Source: Oscillospiraceae bacterium (GTDB lineage Bacteria; Bacillota; Clostridia; Oscillospirales; Acutalibacteraceae). Taken from it: a DNA stretch of 41,784 nt. Shown here one piece after another: positions 24,800 through 31,986 of the stretch; position 1 is the stretch's first letter, and each line of letters opens with the position of its first letter. Under the pieces are notes generated by a model. The model saw only the letters and a list, made by a program, of their open reading frames with translations, made no database searches and had not been told where the DNA came from. Made by a program: the position numbers and the translations under genes. The DNA lies in NCBI GenBank assembly GCA_015066065.1, contig SVPB01000008.1, forward strand, positions 1-41,784. The letters run 5' to 3'.

Positions 24800-25030
24800 T
24801 TACATATTCTCCTCGATGTAGGTGACCAGCTGGCCGACGGTACGGATCTTCTCGATCATCTCGTCCGGCACCTCGCCGATCTGGAACTCATCCTCCAGGG
24901 ACATCAGCATATCCACCAGGTCAAGGGAATCGGCACCCAGATCGTCCACGATATCGGTATCTGCCGTGATGGTGTCTGCATCGACTTCGAACTGTGCGCT
25001 CAGGATCTCCTTCAGCTTATCTAATACCAT
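24800..25030 (-). CDS. acpP: Acyl carrier protein
   Basis: A 76-residue acidic protein that carries acyl chains on a phosphopantetheine arm during fatty acid synthesis. The attachment serine is Ser35 in DDLGADSLDLVDMLMSLED, the standard ACP motif, and the C-terminus EKIRTVGQLVTYIEENM is typical. ATG at 25028-25030 is chosen; ATGs a little upstream are close to or overlap the AAAGGA ribosome site. It has its own consensus promoter and a leader of about 80 bases. No other fatty acid gene adjoins it here. Confidence 0.95.
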   Translation of the reverse strand: MVLDKLKEILSAQFEVDADTITADTDIVDDLGADSLDLVDMLMSLEDEFQIGEVPDEMIEKIRTVGQLVTYIEENM

Positions 25031-25115
25031 AACCCTATTCATCCTTTCGCGATACTCCGGGGGCCGGGCAGCCCACGGGCGACTGTTGGAGTCCTCAAGA
25101 GAACTCTCTGTATAG

Positions 25116-25144
25116 ATTTTATGAGAACAGCGGCCGTTTGTCAA
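25116..25144 (-). promoter_or_regulatory. Promoter of acpP
   Basis: On the minus strand: perfect TTGACA (25144-25139), 17-base spacer, TAAAAT (25121-25116). The leader to 25031 can fold, with ACTCC pairing to GGAGT around an inner GC-rich stem. Confidence 0.7.
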
Positions 25145-25151
25145 TGGTTTT

Positions 25152-26576
25152 TTACAAATTTTCTCCTTGGCCGGTGTTATCGGGGGATTCTGTCGCCGTG
25201 GTGGCGGTGGTGGTTGTCGTGGTGGTAGGCGGCGGCGCCGGCCCCACATAGGTGATGCCCTCGTTGTACACATAAAGGGTTTGTTCCCCGTACAGCACCC
25301 GGGACCAGCCGTTATCCTCGTCCACCCCGGTGCGTACCAGAGACATCCCTGGCGTGCCGGTGGCATAGGTGTTGGGGGCGAGCACAAAGGGGGAGGTGCG
25401 CAGGCGATAGGCATCGGTGAGGGTTACCGTGTCCCATGTTTCCGTAAAGGTAAACCCGTCAAAGGACGTCTCCGGCTGGGGGGAGAGGTAGATCTCGTGG
25501 GGCTTGGACAGATCCTCGTAGGCGATGTTGATATCCACCGGTGTCTCGATGCCGGGCACCAACCCATCGCTGCAGCACTGCCACAGGGCGTGAGGGCCGT
25601 CGTATCGCTTGACGGTCAGCTCAGCGTACTGGGCCATCCACACCCGGTAGCTGCCCAATCGCCCGGTCTCAAAGTCGTCCCGCAGCATATTGCGGCTGCT
25701 GTACACCATGGGCGTATATCCATACTGCGCCACGTAGTCCATAAACAGGATGGCGTTGTCGGTGGCGGTTTTACCGGTGGTGTTTTGGTTGCGGTCGTGG
25801 CGGAACTCCTCGTAATCATAACCGATGGGCCAGGTCACGTCGTAGCCCTTGATGATCTCCAGCACAAAGGCGGCCTCCTCCAGTACCTCCTCCCGGTTGA
25901 CAGCGGCGGAGTAGAAGTAGACCCCTACCGGGATACCGGCGGCCAGCGCCCCTTGCATATTCTGATGAAAATGGGCGTCGGCGTACACCAGACCGCCTTC
26001 GGTGGTGCGGTAGCCGCACCGGATGATGGCAAACCCGATACCGGCCTCCCGGACGGCTTCCCAGTCGATGAGCCCGTTCTGCCGGGAGACGTCGATGCCT
26101 ACCAGATGCCCGGTGGAACCGTACAGATGGGGCAGATCCGGCAGACACACCCGATCGGGGCGCACCGGCTGGTACCCGTCGTGCCGGACGGTGGTACGGG
26201 TGGTCGTCCCCGTGGTCTTTTGGGGGTCCTGACCGCCGCCCGGGTTTTCCACCCGGATGGTGGGAGGCTTGACCGACGGCAGGGTCGTCCGCTTGGTGGT
26301 CGTGGTGGTCGTGGTACGGGTGGTTGGCACCGTGGTACCGGTGGTGGTAAGGGTGGTGGTCGTGCCGGTGGTGCTGGTGGTACCGGTGGTGCCGGACGTC
26401 CCGGTGGTCTCCGGTACGGACACCGACAGCTCGGCGGCAGGCTGGCCCACGCGGCTTCCCTGCCACAGCACGGCTACGGTGATCCCTACCGCCACAGCGG
26501 CGGCACCGGTGACGGCGGCCACCGGCACAAGCCAGCCGGGTAAGGGGGCGCTGTGAGCGCCTTTCATCCACCGCAT
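25152..26576 (-). CDS. Membrane-anchored GH25 lysozyme with Thr-rich linker and SH3-like domain
   Basis: A 474-residue peptidoglycan hydrolase. One membrane helix (about 16-38) is followed by a Thr-rich linker (57-130) made largely of T, G and R. The GH25 domain runs from about 157: HLVGIDVSRQNGLIDWEAV with the catalytic Asp162, FAIIRCGYR, GVYFYSAAV, and WPIGYDYEE with Asp254 and Glu256. VDINIAYED closes it near 370. A beta-rich SH3b-like segment (about 390-450, RTSPFVLAPNTYATGTPGM) and a second Thr run end the protein. It starts four bases after the VanY-like gene, so both act in one wall-remodelling unit on the outer face of the membrane. Muramidase activity is the expected reaction. Confidence 0.88.
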   Translation of the reverse strand: MRWMKGAHSAPLPGWLVPVAAVTGAAAVAVGITVAVLWQGSRVGQPAAELSVSVPETTGTSGTTGTTSTTGTTTTLTTTGTTVPTTRTTTTTTTKRTTLPSVKPPTIRVENPGGGQDPQKTTGTTTRTTVRHDGYQPVRPDRVCLPDLPHLYGSTGHLVGIDVSRQNGLIDWEAVREAGIGFAIIRCGYRTTEGGLVYADAHFHQNMQGALAAGIPVGVYFYSAAVNREEVLEEAAFVLEIIKGYDVTWPIGYDYEEFRHDRNQNTTGKTATDNAILFMDYVAQYGYTPMVYSSRNMLRDDFETGRLGSYRVWMAQYAELTVKRYDGPHALWQCCSDGLVPGIETPVDINIAYEDLSKPHEIYLSPQPETSFDGFTFTETWDTVTLTDAYRLRTSPFVLAPNTYATGTPGMSLVRTGVDEDNGWSRVLYGEQTLYVYNEGITYVGPAPPPTTTTTTTATTATESPDNTGQGENL

Positions 26577-26579
26577 GGT

Positions 26580-27476
26580 TTACTGCCCGGTCTGTTCCAG
26601 ATATTCCTCCAGACACAGACCGTTTTCCATGATATACTTGGCGGCCTCCACGCCCACGTAGCGATAATGCCACGGCTCGTAGATGACCCCGGTGATATTC
26701 TCTTTCCCCTTGGGGAATCGCAGGATAAAGCCGTACTCGGCGCAGTTCTCTATCAGCCAGCGGAAGGCGGCGGTGTTCTCAAAGTCGGTTTCCAGCTTAA
26801 AGTTGCCGCTGCCGCCCAGATCCACCGCTAAGCCGCAGTTATGCTCGCTGTGTCCGGGGCGCTTGACGATGGCGCCTGCCTGCTGTTGGGCGGCGATCTC
26901 ATCGTAGCCCCAGCTCAGGTAGTTGTTCACCTGCCGCCAGTAGAGGGTGGCTTGATGATCGGAGGAACGGTACCCAGACTGCACGTCGATACCGTAGGCA
27001 CTGCCGGCCTGCAGCATGGCGTTGAGGGATTCCAGTATCCGGGCATCCACCTTCTGATTGCGCCGGCCGCCGGCGACAAAGGTCACCGCCTGGTCGTAGC
27101 CGTCGGGGAGCTTATTCCAGTCGTTGACCAGCAGCAGATTCCACACCGCACCGGCTGGTTGTACATACCGCCCCTCGGTGCCGTACTGCAGCAGGGTGGG
27201 GGAGGTCTTTTTGCCGGTGGTGGTCGTGGTAGTAGCTTTGGCTGTGGTGGTCGTGGTGGTCGTGGTGGCCGGGGTGTAGATGCTGGAGGTGGTCACCGTG
27301 CCGGTGGGCACGCTTTCCGTCCCCGGGTCGGAGGAGACCGAACCGGTATTCTTATTCCACACCTGCAAGCTGCCCACAATGAGCAGCACCGTCAGCGCCA
27401 CCGTGACAGCAAACAGCAGAAAGGTGCGGATAGCCCGTTGCCGACGGGCATTTTTACGGCGTTTTTTAGTGGGCAT
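26580..27476 (-). CDS. VanY-type D,D-carboxypeptidase with Thr-rich linker
   Basis: A 298-residue membrane-anchored metallopeptidase of the M15B (VanY) family that trims the terminal D-Ala from peptidoglycan stems. A very basic start (MPTKKRRKNARR) precedes a membrane helix (about 17-39) and a Thr tract (70-90). The catalytic domain has VQSGYRSSDHQATLYW, the zinc motif GHSEHNCGLAVDL (S-x-H-x-x-G-x-A-x-D) and EPWHYRYVG with the last zinc His. ATG at 27474-27476 is chosen, following GGAGG; the longer reading from 27527 spans the promoter. The GH25 lysozyme follows. No vancomycin-resistance genes are nearby, so a housekeeping role is likely. Confidence 0.9.
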   Translation of the reverse strand: MPTKKRRKNARRQRAIRTFLLFAVTVALTVLLIVGSLQVWNKNTGSVSSDPGTESVPTGTVTTSSIYTPATTTTTTTTAKATTTTTTGKKTSPTLLQYGTEGRYVQPAGAVWNLLLVNDWNKLPDGYDQAVTFVAGGRRNQKVDARILESLNAMLQAGSAYGIDVQSGYRSSDHQATLYWRQVNNYLSWGYDEIAAQQQAGAIVKRPGHSEHNCGLAVDLGGSGNFKLETDFENTAAFRWLIENCAEYGFILRFPKGKENITGVIYEPWHYRYVGVEAAKYIMENGLCLEEYLEQTGQ

Positions 27477-27494
27477 AGAAGCACCGCCTTTCCT

Positions 27495-27540
27495 CCCTAT
27501 TTTACACCCATTTTCCAAGGGGGGCAAGCCCTATTTTACA
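27495..27540. repeat. Two 12-base direct repeats at the VanY operon promoter
   Basis: CCCTATTTTACA occurs perfectly at 27495-27506 and 27529-27540, 34 bases start to start. The first copy covers the -10 of the VanY promoter; the second lies just upstream of its -35. Spacing near three helix turns suits a regulator bound on one face. Confidence 0.5.
27499..27527 (-). promoter_or_regulatory. Promoter of the VanY-GH25 lysozyme operon
   Basis: On the minus strand: TTGCCC (27527-27522), 17-base spacer, TAAAAT (27504-27499). A ribosome site and the start follow within 23 bases. Confidence 0.55.
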
Positions 27541-27546
27541 TATCCC

Positions 27547-27576
27547 TTGAAAAAATGGTTCCGGATGTGATAGAAT
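27547..27576 (+). promoter_or_regulatory. Promoter of the MFS-GH2-nitroreductase operon
   Basis: TTGAAA (27547-27552), 18-base spacer, TAGAAT (27571-27576). The MFS start is 39 bases on, behind AAAGGAGG. Its -35 lies next to the outer direct repeat of the divergent VanY promoter, so both could share a regulator. Confidence 0.5.
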
Positions 27577-27614
27577 GAGAGCAGAACGGCAAGGATGACA
27601 AAGGAGGTCGTGCT

Positions 27615-28916
27615 ATGCGCACACAGAAGGGAGCCAGATTTTGGCTGGCTCTGGTGATCTTCAGCCTCACCGGACAGGTGGCCTGGGTGGTGGAGAACAT
27701 GTATCTTAACGTCTTCATCTATAAGATGTTTGGCGCCTCGGCAGGGGATATCTCCCTTATGGTCGGCGCCTCGGCGGTGGCGGCTACCGTCACCACCTTG
27801 GTGATCGGTGCTCTGTCCGACAAGGTGGGACGGCGCAAGGTGTTTATCTGCGGCGGCTACCTGCTGTGGGGGGTATCCATTGTGAGCTTTGCCTTCATCC
27901 GGACGGATACGGTGGGGGCACTGTTTCCCATGGCCGCCTCCGCCTCGGCGGTGTGCGTGACCCTGGTGATCCTGCTGGACTGCGCCATGACCTTCTTTGG
28001 CTCTGCCGCCAACGACGCCTGCTTTAACGCCTGGCTGACCGATGCCACCGACCACACCAACCGTGGCGCCGCCGAGGGCATCAATGCCATGATGCCTCTG
28101 GTGGCCATTCTGGCGGTTTTCGGCGGCTTCATGGCTTTCGATCTTGATCAGCAGGCAAGCTGGACCGCCATCTTCCTCATCATTGGCGGTGCGGTGTGCC
28201 TCATCGGCCTGGCCGGCTTGTTCCTCATCCGGGAAACCACCCAAAAGACTCCGGAGAACACCCGGTTTTTCCGCAACATCTTCTACGGCTTCACCCCGTC
28301 GGTCATCCGGCAGAACGGTCTTTTGTACCTTTACCTGCTGGCCTTTGCGGTGTTCGGCATCGCCATCCAGATCTTCATGCCCTACCTTATCCTATACTAC
28401 GAGGTGAGTCTGGGGCTGAGCAACTACGTCCTCATCATGGCCCCGGCGGTGATCGTAGCCTCGGTGTTTACCGCCTTTTTTGGACGCTGGTACGACCGTA
28501 TCGGGTTCAAACGGGCGGTGACGGTGGCGGTTCTGCTGCTCATGACCGGGTTTGCGCTGTTGTCCCTGTTCCGGCAGGTGGCGCTGGTGTTTGCCGGCTC
28601 GCTGCTGATGATGAGTGGGTATCTGTCCGGCATGGCGGCCTTTGGCGCCGTTATCCGTGAAAAAACGCCCCCCACCAAGGCCGGGATGTTTCAGGGACTG
28701 CGCATCGTGGGGCAGGTACTGATCCCGGGCATGATCGGCCCGGCTATCGGTGCGGCGGTGCTGGCCAATGCCGCCACGGTGGTGGGCAACGACGGCACAG
28801 CGTCCTTTATCCCTCATCGGGGCATCTTCGTGGCCGCATTGGCGGTATGCGTGGTGCTGTGGGGGGTGCTGGCGGTGATCTTCCGCCGCACCGGAAAGGA
28901 GGCGTCCCATGCCTGA
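27615..28916 (+). CDS. Major facilitator superfamily transporter
   Basis: A 433-residue carrier with 12 predicted membrane helices. The loop between helices 2 and 3 has GALSDKVGRRKVF, the MFS A-motif, and a second copy, FFGRWYDRIGFKRAV, lies between helices 8 and 9. The interhelix region GAAEGINAMMPLVA resembles sugar-type permeases of Firmicutes. Its 3' end overlaps the GH2 gene by eight bases, and a nitroreductase gene follows, so it probably imports the glycoside or disaccharide that the GH2 enzyme cleaves. The solute is not readable from sequence. Confidence 0.87.
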   Translation: MRTQKGARFWLALVIFSLTGQVAWVVENMYLNVFIYKMFGASAGDISLMVGASAVAATVTTLVIGALSDKVGRRKVFICGGYLLWGVSIVSFAFIRTDTVGALFPMAASASAVCVTLVILLDCAMTFFGSAANDACFNAWLTDATDHTNRGAAEGINAMMPLVAILAVFGGFMAFDLDQQASWTAIFLIIGGAVCLIGLAGLFLIRETTQKTPENTRFFRNIFYGFTPSVIRQNGLLYLYLLAFAVFGIAIQIFMPYLILYYEVSLGLSNYVLIMAPAVIVASVFTAFFGRWYDRIGFKRAVTVAVLLLMTGFALLSLFRQVALVFAGSLLMMSGYLSGMAAFGAVIREKTPPTKAGMFQGLRIVGQVLIPGMIGPAIGAAVLANAATVVGNDGTASFIPHRGIFVAALAVCVVLWGVLAVIFRRTGKEASHA

Positions 28917-30603
28917 ACAGCTGTTGACACCGTGGGGAGAAGCCTTGCCCCCGGTGCCGTGGAACATCCATCCCCGTCCCCGTCTGCAGAGGGACAGCTT
29001 CCTCTGCCTTAACGGTCGGTGGGCGTTTGGCACCGACCCGGCCTGCGAGGAGACCATCCTCGTTCCCTTTGTGCCGGAGAGCCTTTTAAGCGGCATCGGC
29101 CGCCCGTACCCCCGGGGGACGCGGTTCTACTACCGCACCGTCTTTTCTCTGCCGGAGGGGTTTGCCGGGGAACGGGTACTGCTGCACTTTGAAGCGGTCA
29201 ACCGGGATGCGGTGGTGACCCTCAACGGTATCCGGTTGGGGGAACACCACGGGGGATACGCCCCCTTTACCTTTGACGTAACCGCTTGCCTGCAGGAGCA
29301 GAACCACCTGCTGGTGGAGGTGACCAACGACTTTGACGATCATATACTGCCCTACGGCAAGCAACGGCGCCGCCGGGGCGGTATGTGGTACACGCCGGCC
29401 TCCGGCATCTGGCAGACGGTATGGCTGGAAAGCGTACCGGCCGTCCACGTGGAGGATATCACCGTCACCACCGACGGTACCACCGCCCGGCTGACCTTTG
29501 CCGGGGTGGAGGAGGGCACCCTGCAGGTGGAGACCCCCACGGGGGCGCTGACGGTTCCCATTACCGGGGGCACGGCCACGGTCACGCCCCCCGATCCCCG
29601 GCGCTGGTCGCCGGAAGACCCGTACCTGTACCGATGCACCGTCATCGCCGGGGCGGATAGGGTGTCCACCTACTTTGCCCTGCGCACGGTGGAGGTGATC
29701 CCCATCGGGGACACCCCCCGGGTACTGCTCAACGGAGAGCCTTACTTCTTCCACGGTCTGCTGGATCAGGGGTACTACAGCGACGGCATCTTCACCCCGG
29801 GCGACCCGGACGGCTACACGTGGGATATCCGCACCGCCAAGGCGCTGGGCTTTAACATGCTGCGCAAGCACATCAAGGTAGAGCCTCAGCGGTTCTACTA
29901 CGAGTGTGACCGGCTGGGGATGGTGGTGTATCAGGATATGGTCAACAACGGCGCCTACTCCTTCCTGCGTGACACCGCCCTGCCCACCGTGGGGCTCAAG
30001 CGCCTGCCCGGATGGCTTATCCATCGCTCTAAGGCACAGAAAGCCGCTTTCCGGCAGGCCATGGAGCAGACGGTCGCTCAGCTTGGCAGTCATCCCAGTA
30101 TCTTGTGCTGGACCATCTTCAACGAGGGCTGGGGCCAGTTTAAGGGAGAGAACATGCACGCCCGGTTGCGGTCGCTGGATCCCAGCCGGCTCATCGACAC
30201 CGCCTCCGGGTGGTTTAAGGAGCGCCACAATGACTTTGACAGCCTCCACGTGTACTTTAAGAAGGTGCGCCTGCGCCGGGGGGACAAGCCGGTGTTTCTG
30301 TCGGAGTTCGGCGGCTATTCCTACAAGCCTGCCGGCCACGTCTTTAATACCGAAAAGACCTACGGCTACCGGCTGTTTGAGGAGCAGCAACCCTATGAGG
30401 ATGCCTTGATAGCGCTGTACGAGCAGGAGATCCTGCCGGCCATGGCGATGGGCTTGTGCGCCACGGTATACACCCAGCTCAGCGACGTGGAGGACGAGAC
30501 CAACGGCCTTGTCAGCTACGACCGCCGGGTCGTGAAGGTGGATACCGCCCGGATGCAAGAGCTGGCCCACCAGCTGTATGAGAGATTTAAGGAGTGTGTA
30601 TGA
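28909..30603 (+). CDS. Glycoside hydrolase family 2 enzyme
   Basis: A 564-residue cytoplasmic glycosidase of GH2 (beta-galactosidase, beta-glucuronidase and beta-mannosidase group). The N-terminal sugar-binding jelly roll (about 25-180) has LNGRWAF, VPFVPES, FYYRTVFSLP and ASGIWQTVWLE. An Ig-like sandwich follows (about 180-265). The TIM barrel (about 270-560) has the acid/base Glu406 in CWTIFNEGWGQ and the nucleophile Glu466 in FLSEFGGYS. It lacks the extra domains of LacZ and is near the length of the shorter GH2 enzymes. Substrate type cannot be fixed. It overlaps the MFS gene upstream and the nitroreductase downstream, forming one operon. Confidence 0.9.
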   Translation: MPEQLLTPWGEALPPVPWNIHPRPRLQRDSFLCLNGRWAFGTDPACEETILVPFVPESLLSGIGRPYPRGTRFYYRTVFSLPEGFAGERVLLHFEAVNRDAVVTLNGIRLGEHHGGYAPFTFDVTACLQEQNHLLVEVTNDFDDHILPYGKQRRRRGGMWYTPASGIWQTVWLESVPAVHVEDITVTTDGTTARLTFAGVEEGTLQVETPTGALTVPITGGTATVTPPDPRRWSPEDPYLYRCTVIAGADRVSTYFALRTVEVIPIGDTPRVLLNGEPYFFHGLLDQGYYSDGIFTPGDPDGYTWDIRTAKALGFNMLRKHIKVEPQRFYYECDRLGMVVYQDMVNNGAYSFLRDTALPTVGLKRLPGWLIHRSKAQKAAFRQAMEQTVAQLGSHPSILCWTIFNEGWGQFKGENMHARLRSLDPSRLIDTASGWFKERHNDFDSLHVYFKKVRLRRGDKPVFLSEFGGYSYKPAGHVFNTEKTYGYRLFEEQQPYEDALIALYEQEILPAMAMGLCATVYTQLSDVEDETNGLVSYDRRVVKVDTARMQELAHQLYERFKECV

Positions 30604-31133
30604 TGGATTTTATGGCCATAGCCAAGGGGCGGCAGTCCTGCCGCCACTACGACCCCACCCGGCCGGTGGAGCCGGATAAGCTGCAGGCGGTGCTGGAGGC
30701 CGCCCGGCTGGCGCCCTCTGCCTGCAACAGCCAGCCGTATCACATCACCGTCTGCCGGGGAGAGACCGCCCGGCAGGTGGCCCGGGCCACCATGGGGCTG
30801 GGGATGAACCGGTTTGCCGCCGATGCCCCGGTGCTGCTGGTGCTGTCAGAGGAGCCCTACGGCAAGGTGGCGGCCCTTGGCTCCAAGCTCAAGGGCAACG
30901 ACTACCGGTCGCTGGATATCGGTATCTTAGCGGCCTACCTGACCGCTGAGGCTACCGCCCAGGGGCTGGGCACCTGCATCCTGGGCTGGCTGGATGATGC
31001 CAAGATCCGGGAGCTCTGCTCCCTGACCGCCCCGGTGCGGCTGGTCATCACCCTGGGCTACGCTGCCCCCGACGACCCCCTGCGGGACAAGAAGCGCAAG
31101 CCCCTCGGCCAGCTGGTCACCGAGCTGGCGTAA
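30600..31133 (+). CDS. Nitroreductase family FMN oxidoreductase
   Basis: A 177-residue flavin enzyme of the nitroreductase family. RQSCRHYDPTRPVEPDKLQAVLEAARLAPSACNSQPYH holds the FMN-contact Arg-x-S/C and the S-x-x-N-x-Q-P motif (quoted in part only as family signs). A central insert is short, and GTCILGWLDDAKI with VITLGYAA is the usual C-terminal FMN site. ATG at 30600 overlaps the GH2 stop as ATGA; ATG at 30603 is eight bases from AAGGAG and may be the true start. Natural substrates of such enzymes are rarely known. It may have nothing to do with sugar use beyond sharing the transcript. Confidence 0.85.
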   Translation: MMDFMAIAKGRQSCRHYDPTRPVEPDKLQAVLEAARLAPSACNSQPYHITVCRGETARQVARATMGLGMNRFAADAPVLLVLSEEPYGKVAALGSKLKGNDYRSLDIGILAAYLTAEATAQGLGTCILGWLDDAKIRELCSLTAPVRLVITLGYAAPDDPLRDKKRKPLGQLVTELA

Positions 31134-31151
31134 GAGAGAGCCGATACGGAC

Positions 31152-31180
31152 TTGACAAGAAAGGCTTTTTACGGTATACT
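31152..31180 (+). promoter_or_regulatory. Strong sigma-A promoter upstream of a terminator hairpin
   Basis: Perfect TTGACA (31152-31157), 17-base spacer, TATACT (31175-31180). The predicted transcript starts near 31187 and meets a strong terminator at 31226-31262 before reaching the lipoprotein gene. Confidence 0.75.
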
Positions 31181-31186
31181 ATAGAT

Positions 31187-31262
31187 GCGCAGAGGGGACT
31201 GCGGCATATCCATGATTGTATTTTAAAAGCGGCAGTTGATGCGTTTCAACGGCCGCTTTTTT
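31187..31262 (+). ncRNA. Candidate small RNA or attenuated leader of about 75 bases
   Basis: The stretch from the predicted start of the 31152-31180 promoter to the end of the hairpin is a compact unit: promoter, about 40 unpaired bases, terminator. No open frame with a ribosome site is seen in it, and I recognise no known riboswitch. It may be an independent small RNA or a leader that controls the lipoprotein gene by termination. Confidence 0.4.
31226..31262 (+). terminator. Strong intrinsic terminator in the lipoprotein leader
   Basis: AAAGCGGC and GTTGA (31226-31239) pair with TCAAC and GCCGCTTT (31246-31259), 13 paired bases with a single A-G mismatch and a six-base loop, followed by TTTTTTG. 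It lies between the promoter and the lipoprotein ribosome site. Confidence 0.8.
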
Positions 31263-31304
31263 GTTTGTAGAGACAAGCAACCGAACGGACAGGAGGGATC
31301 GTGT

Positions 31305-31928
31305 ATGAGAAGAAACAAAGGGTTGGGTATGCTATTGGCCGTGGCGATGCTGTGTTGCCTAACGGGATGCACGGGCGAGACGCCCGAGACGTCCGGGACG
31401 CCCAAGACGCCCGAGACGTCCGGGACGCCCGAGACGTCTCTGTATGTAGGCAGCTTGGATACGGAGGGCCTTATCATAGATGCGCCGGTGTTTGGCAGCC
31501 TGCAGGAAATGGAGGAGGCCTCCCTGCTGGTGGTGGTGGGACAGATAACCGGCGAGTCGGAAACGATCTATCACGAAAAGCAGGATTGGTACACTACGAT
31601 CCATACCGTCACCGCTCAGGAGACCATAAAAGGGGAGCCACTCCAAACCATCAAGGTGTTCCAGCTGGGAACGCCCGATTCGGATGCGTATGAAACCAAG
31701 ATCAAAAAGGGGATTCCCCATATTTTGTTTTTGGCAAAAAACCATGTGCAAAAAACCGCTGACGGTGTAGAGGAGATCGTGTATACGTCCATCTCATCCG
31801 AGCAGGGCTTCTTTGCCATCGACGACGGCAAGGTAAAGACCTATACCCGTGTGGGCGTGTCCCCCCAGTTTGACGGAATGGACGTGGCTAAATTTAAGCA
31901 AGAGATCCAGCAATGCGTTAAAAAATGA
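31305..31928 (+). CDS. Small lipoprotein with a PETSGTP repeat
   Basis: A 207-residue predicted lipoprotein. ATG at 31305 follows AGGAGGG; a longer in-frame reading from 31236 runs through the terminator hairpin and is unlikely. The signal peptide ends in CCLTGC, the lipobox. A repeat-encoded Pro/Glu/Thr/Ser/Gly tether follows the Cys. The mature domain (about 45-205) is beta-rich: SLLVVVGQITGES, TTIHTVTAQETIKGE, IKVFQLGTPDS, GIPHILFLAKN, EQGFFAID. The pattern matches small secreted proteins in which a metal- or ligand-binding beta barrel follows the tether, but I cannot name the family. It ends before a strong terminator. Confidence 0.72.
   Translation: MRRNKGLGMLLAVAMLCCLTGCTGETPETSGTPKTPETSGTPETSLYVGSLDTEGLIIDAPVFGSLQEMEEASLLVVVGQITGESETIYHEKQDWYTTIHTVTAQETIKGEPLQTIKVFQLGTPDSDAYETKIKKGIPHILFLAKNHVQKTADGVEEIVYTSISSEQGFFAIDDGKVKTYTRVGVSPQFDGMDVAKFKQEIQQCVKK
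31378..31431 (+). repeat. Two 27-base tandem repeats in the lipoprotein gene
   Basis: Units at 31378-31404 and 31405-31431 match at 26 of 27 bases, and a partial third copy follows to 31439. They encode the flexible tether after the lipid-modified Cys. Being a multiple of three, changes in copy number would keep the frame. Confidence 0.8.
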
Positions 31929-31942
31929 CCGGACATAACAGT

Positions 31943-31977
31943 AAGGCGCCGGTGCCCTAGGGCACCGGCGCCTTTTT
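31943..31977. terminator. Bidirectional terminator, long palindrome
   Basis: AAGGCGCCGGTGCCC (31943-31957) is mirrored perfectly around CCCTAGGG and followed by TTTTT. It separates the lipoprotein gene and the convergent YitT gene. Confidence 0.88.
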
Positions 31978-31986
31978 ACGCTTTTC

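Noticed and set aside
22136-25024. Very long plus-strand open frame (962 codons) opposite beta-helix, tsaD and rimI genes
   Set aside because: It runs antisense to four well-supported genes, has low-complexity Gly/His/Val-rich content and no ribosome site; high GC explains its length.
25081-25151. FapR-type operator upstream of acpP
   Set aside because: I looked for the usual TTAGTACCTAGTCTTAA-like palindrome and saw none near the promoter.
26150-27270. GTGGTCGTGG-type repeats as a CRISPR array or minisatellite
   Set aside because: They are in-frame codons for Thr-rich linkers, with no uniform repeat-spacer pattern.
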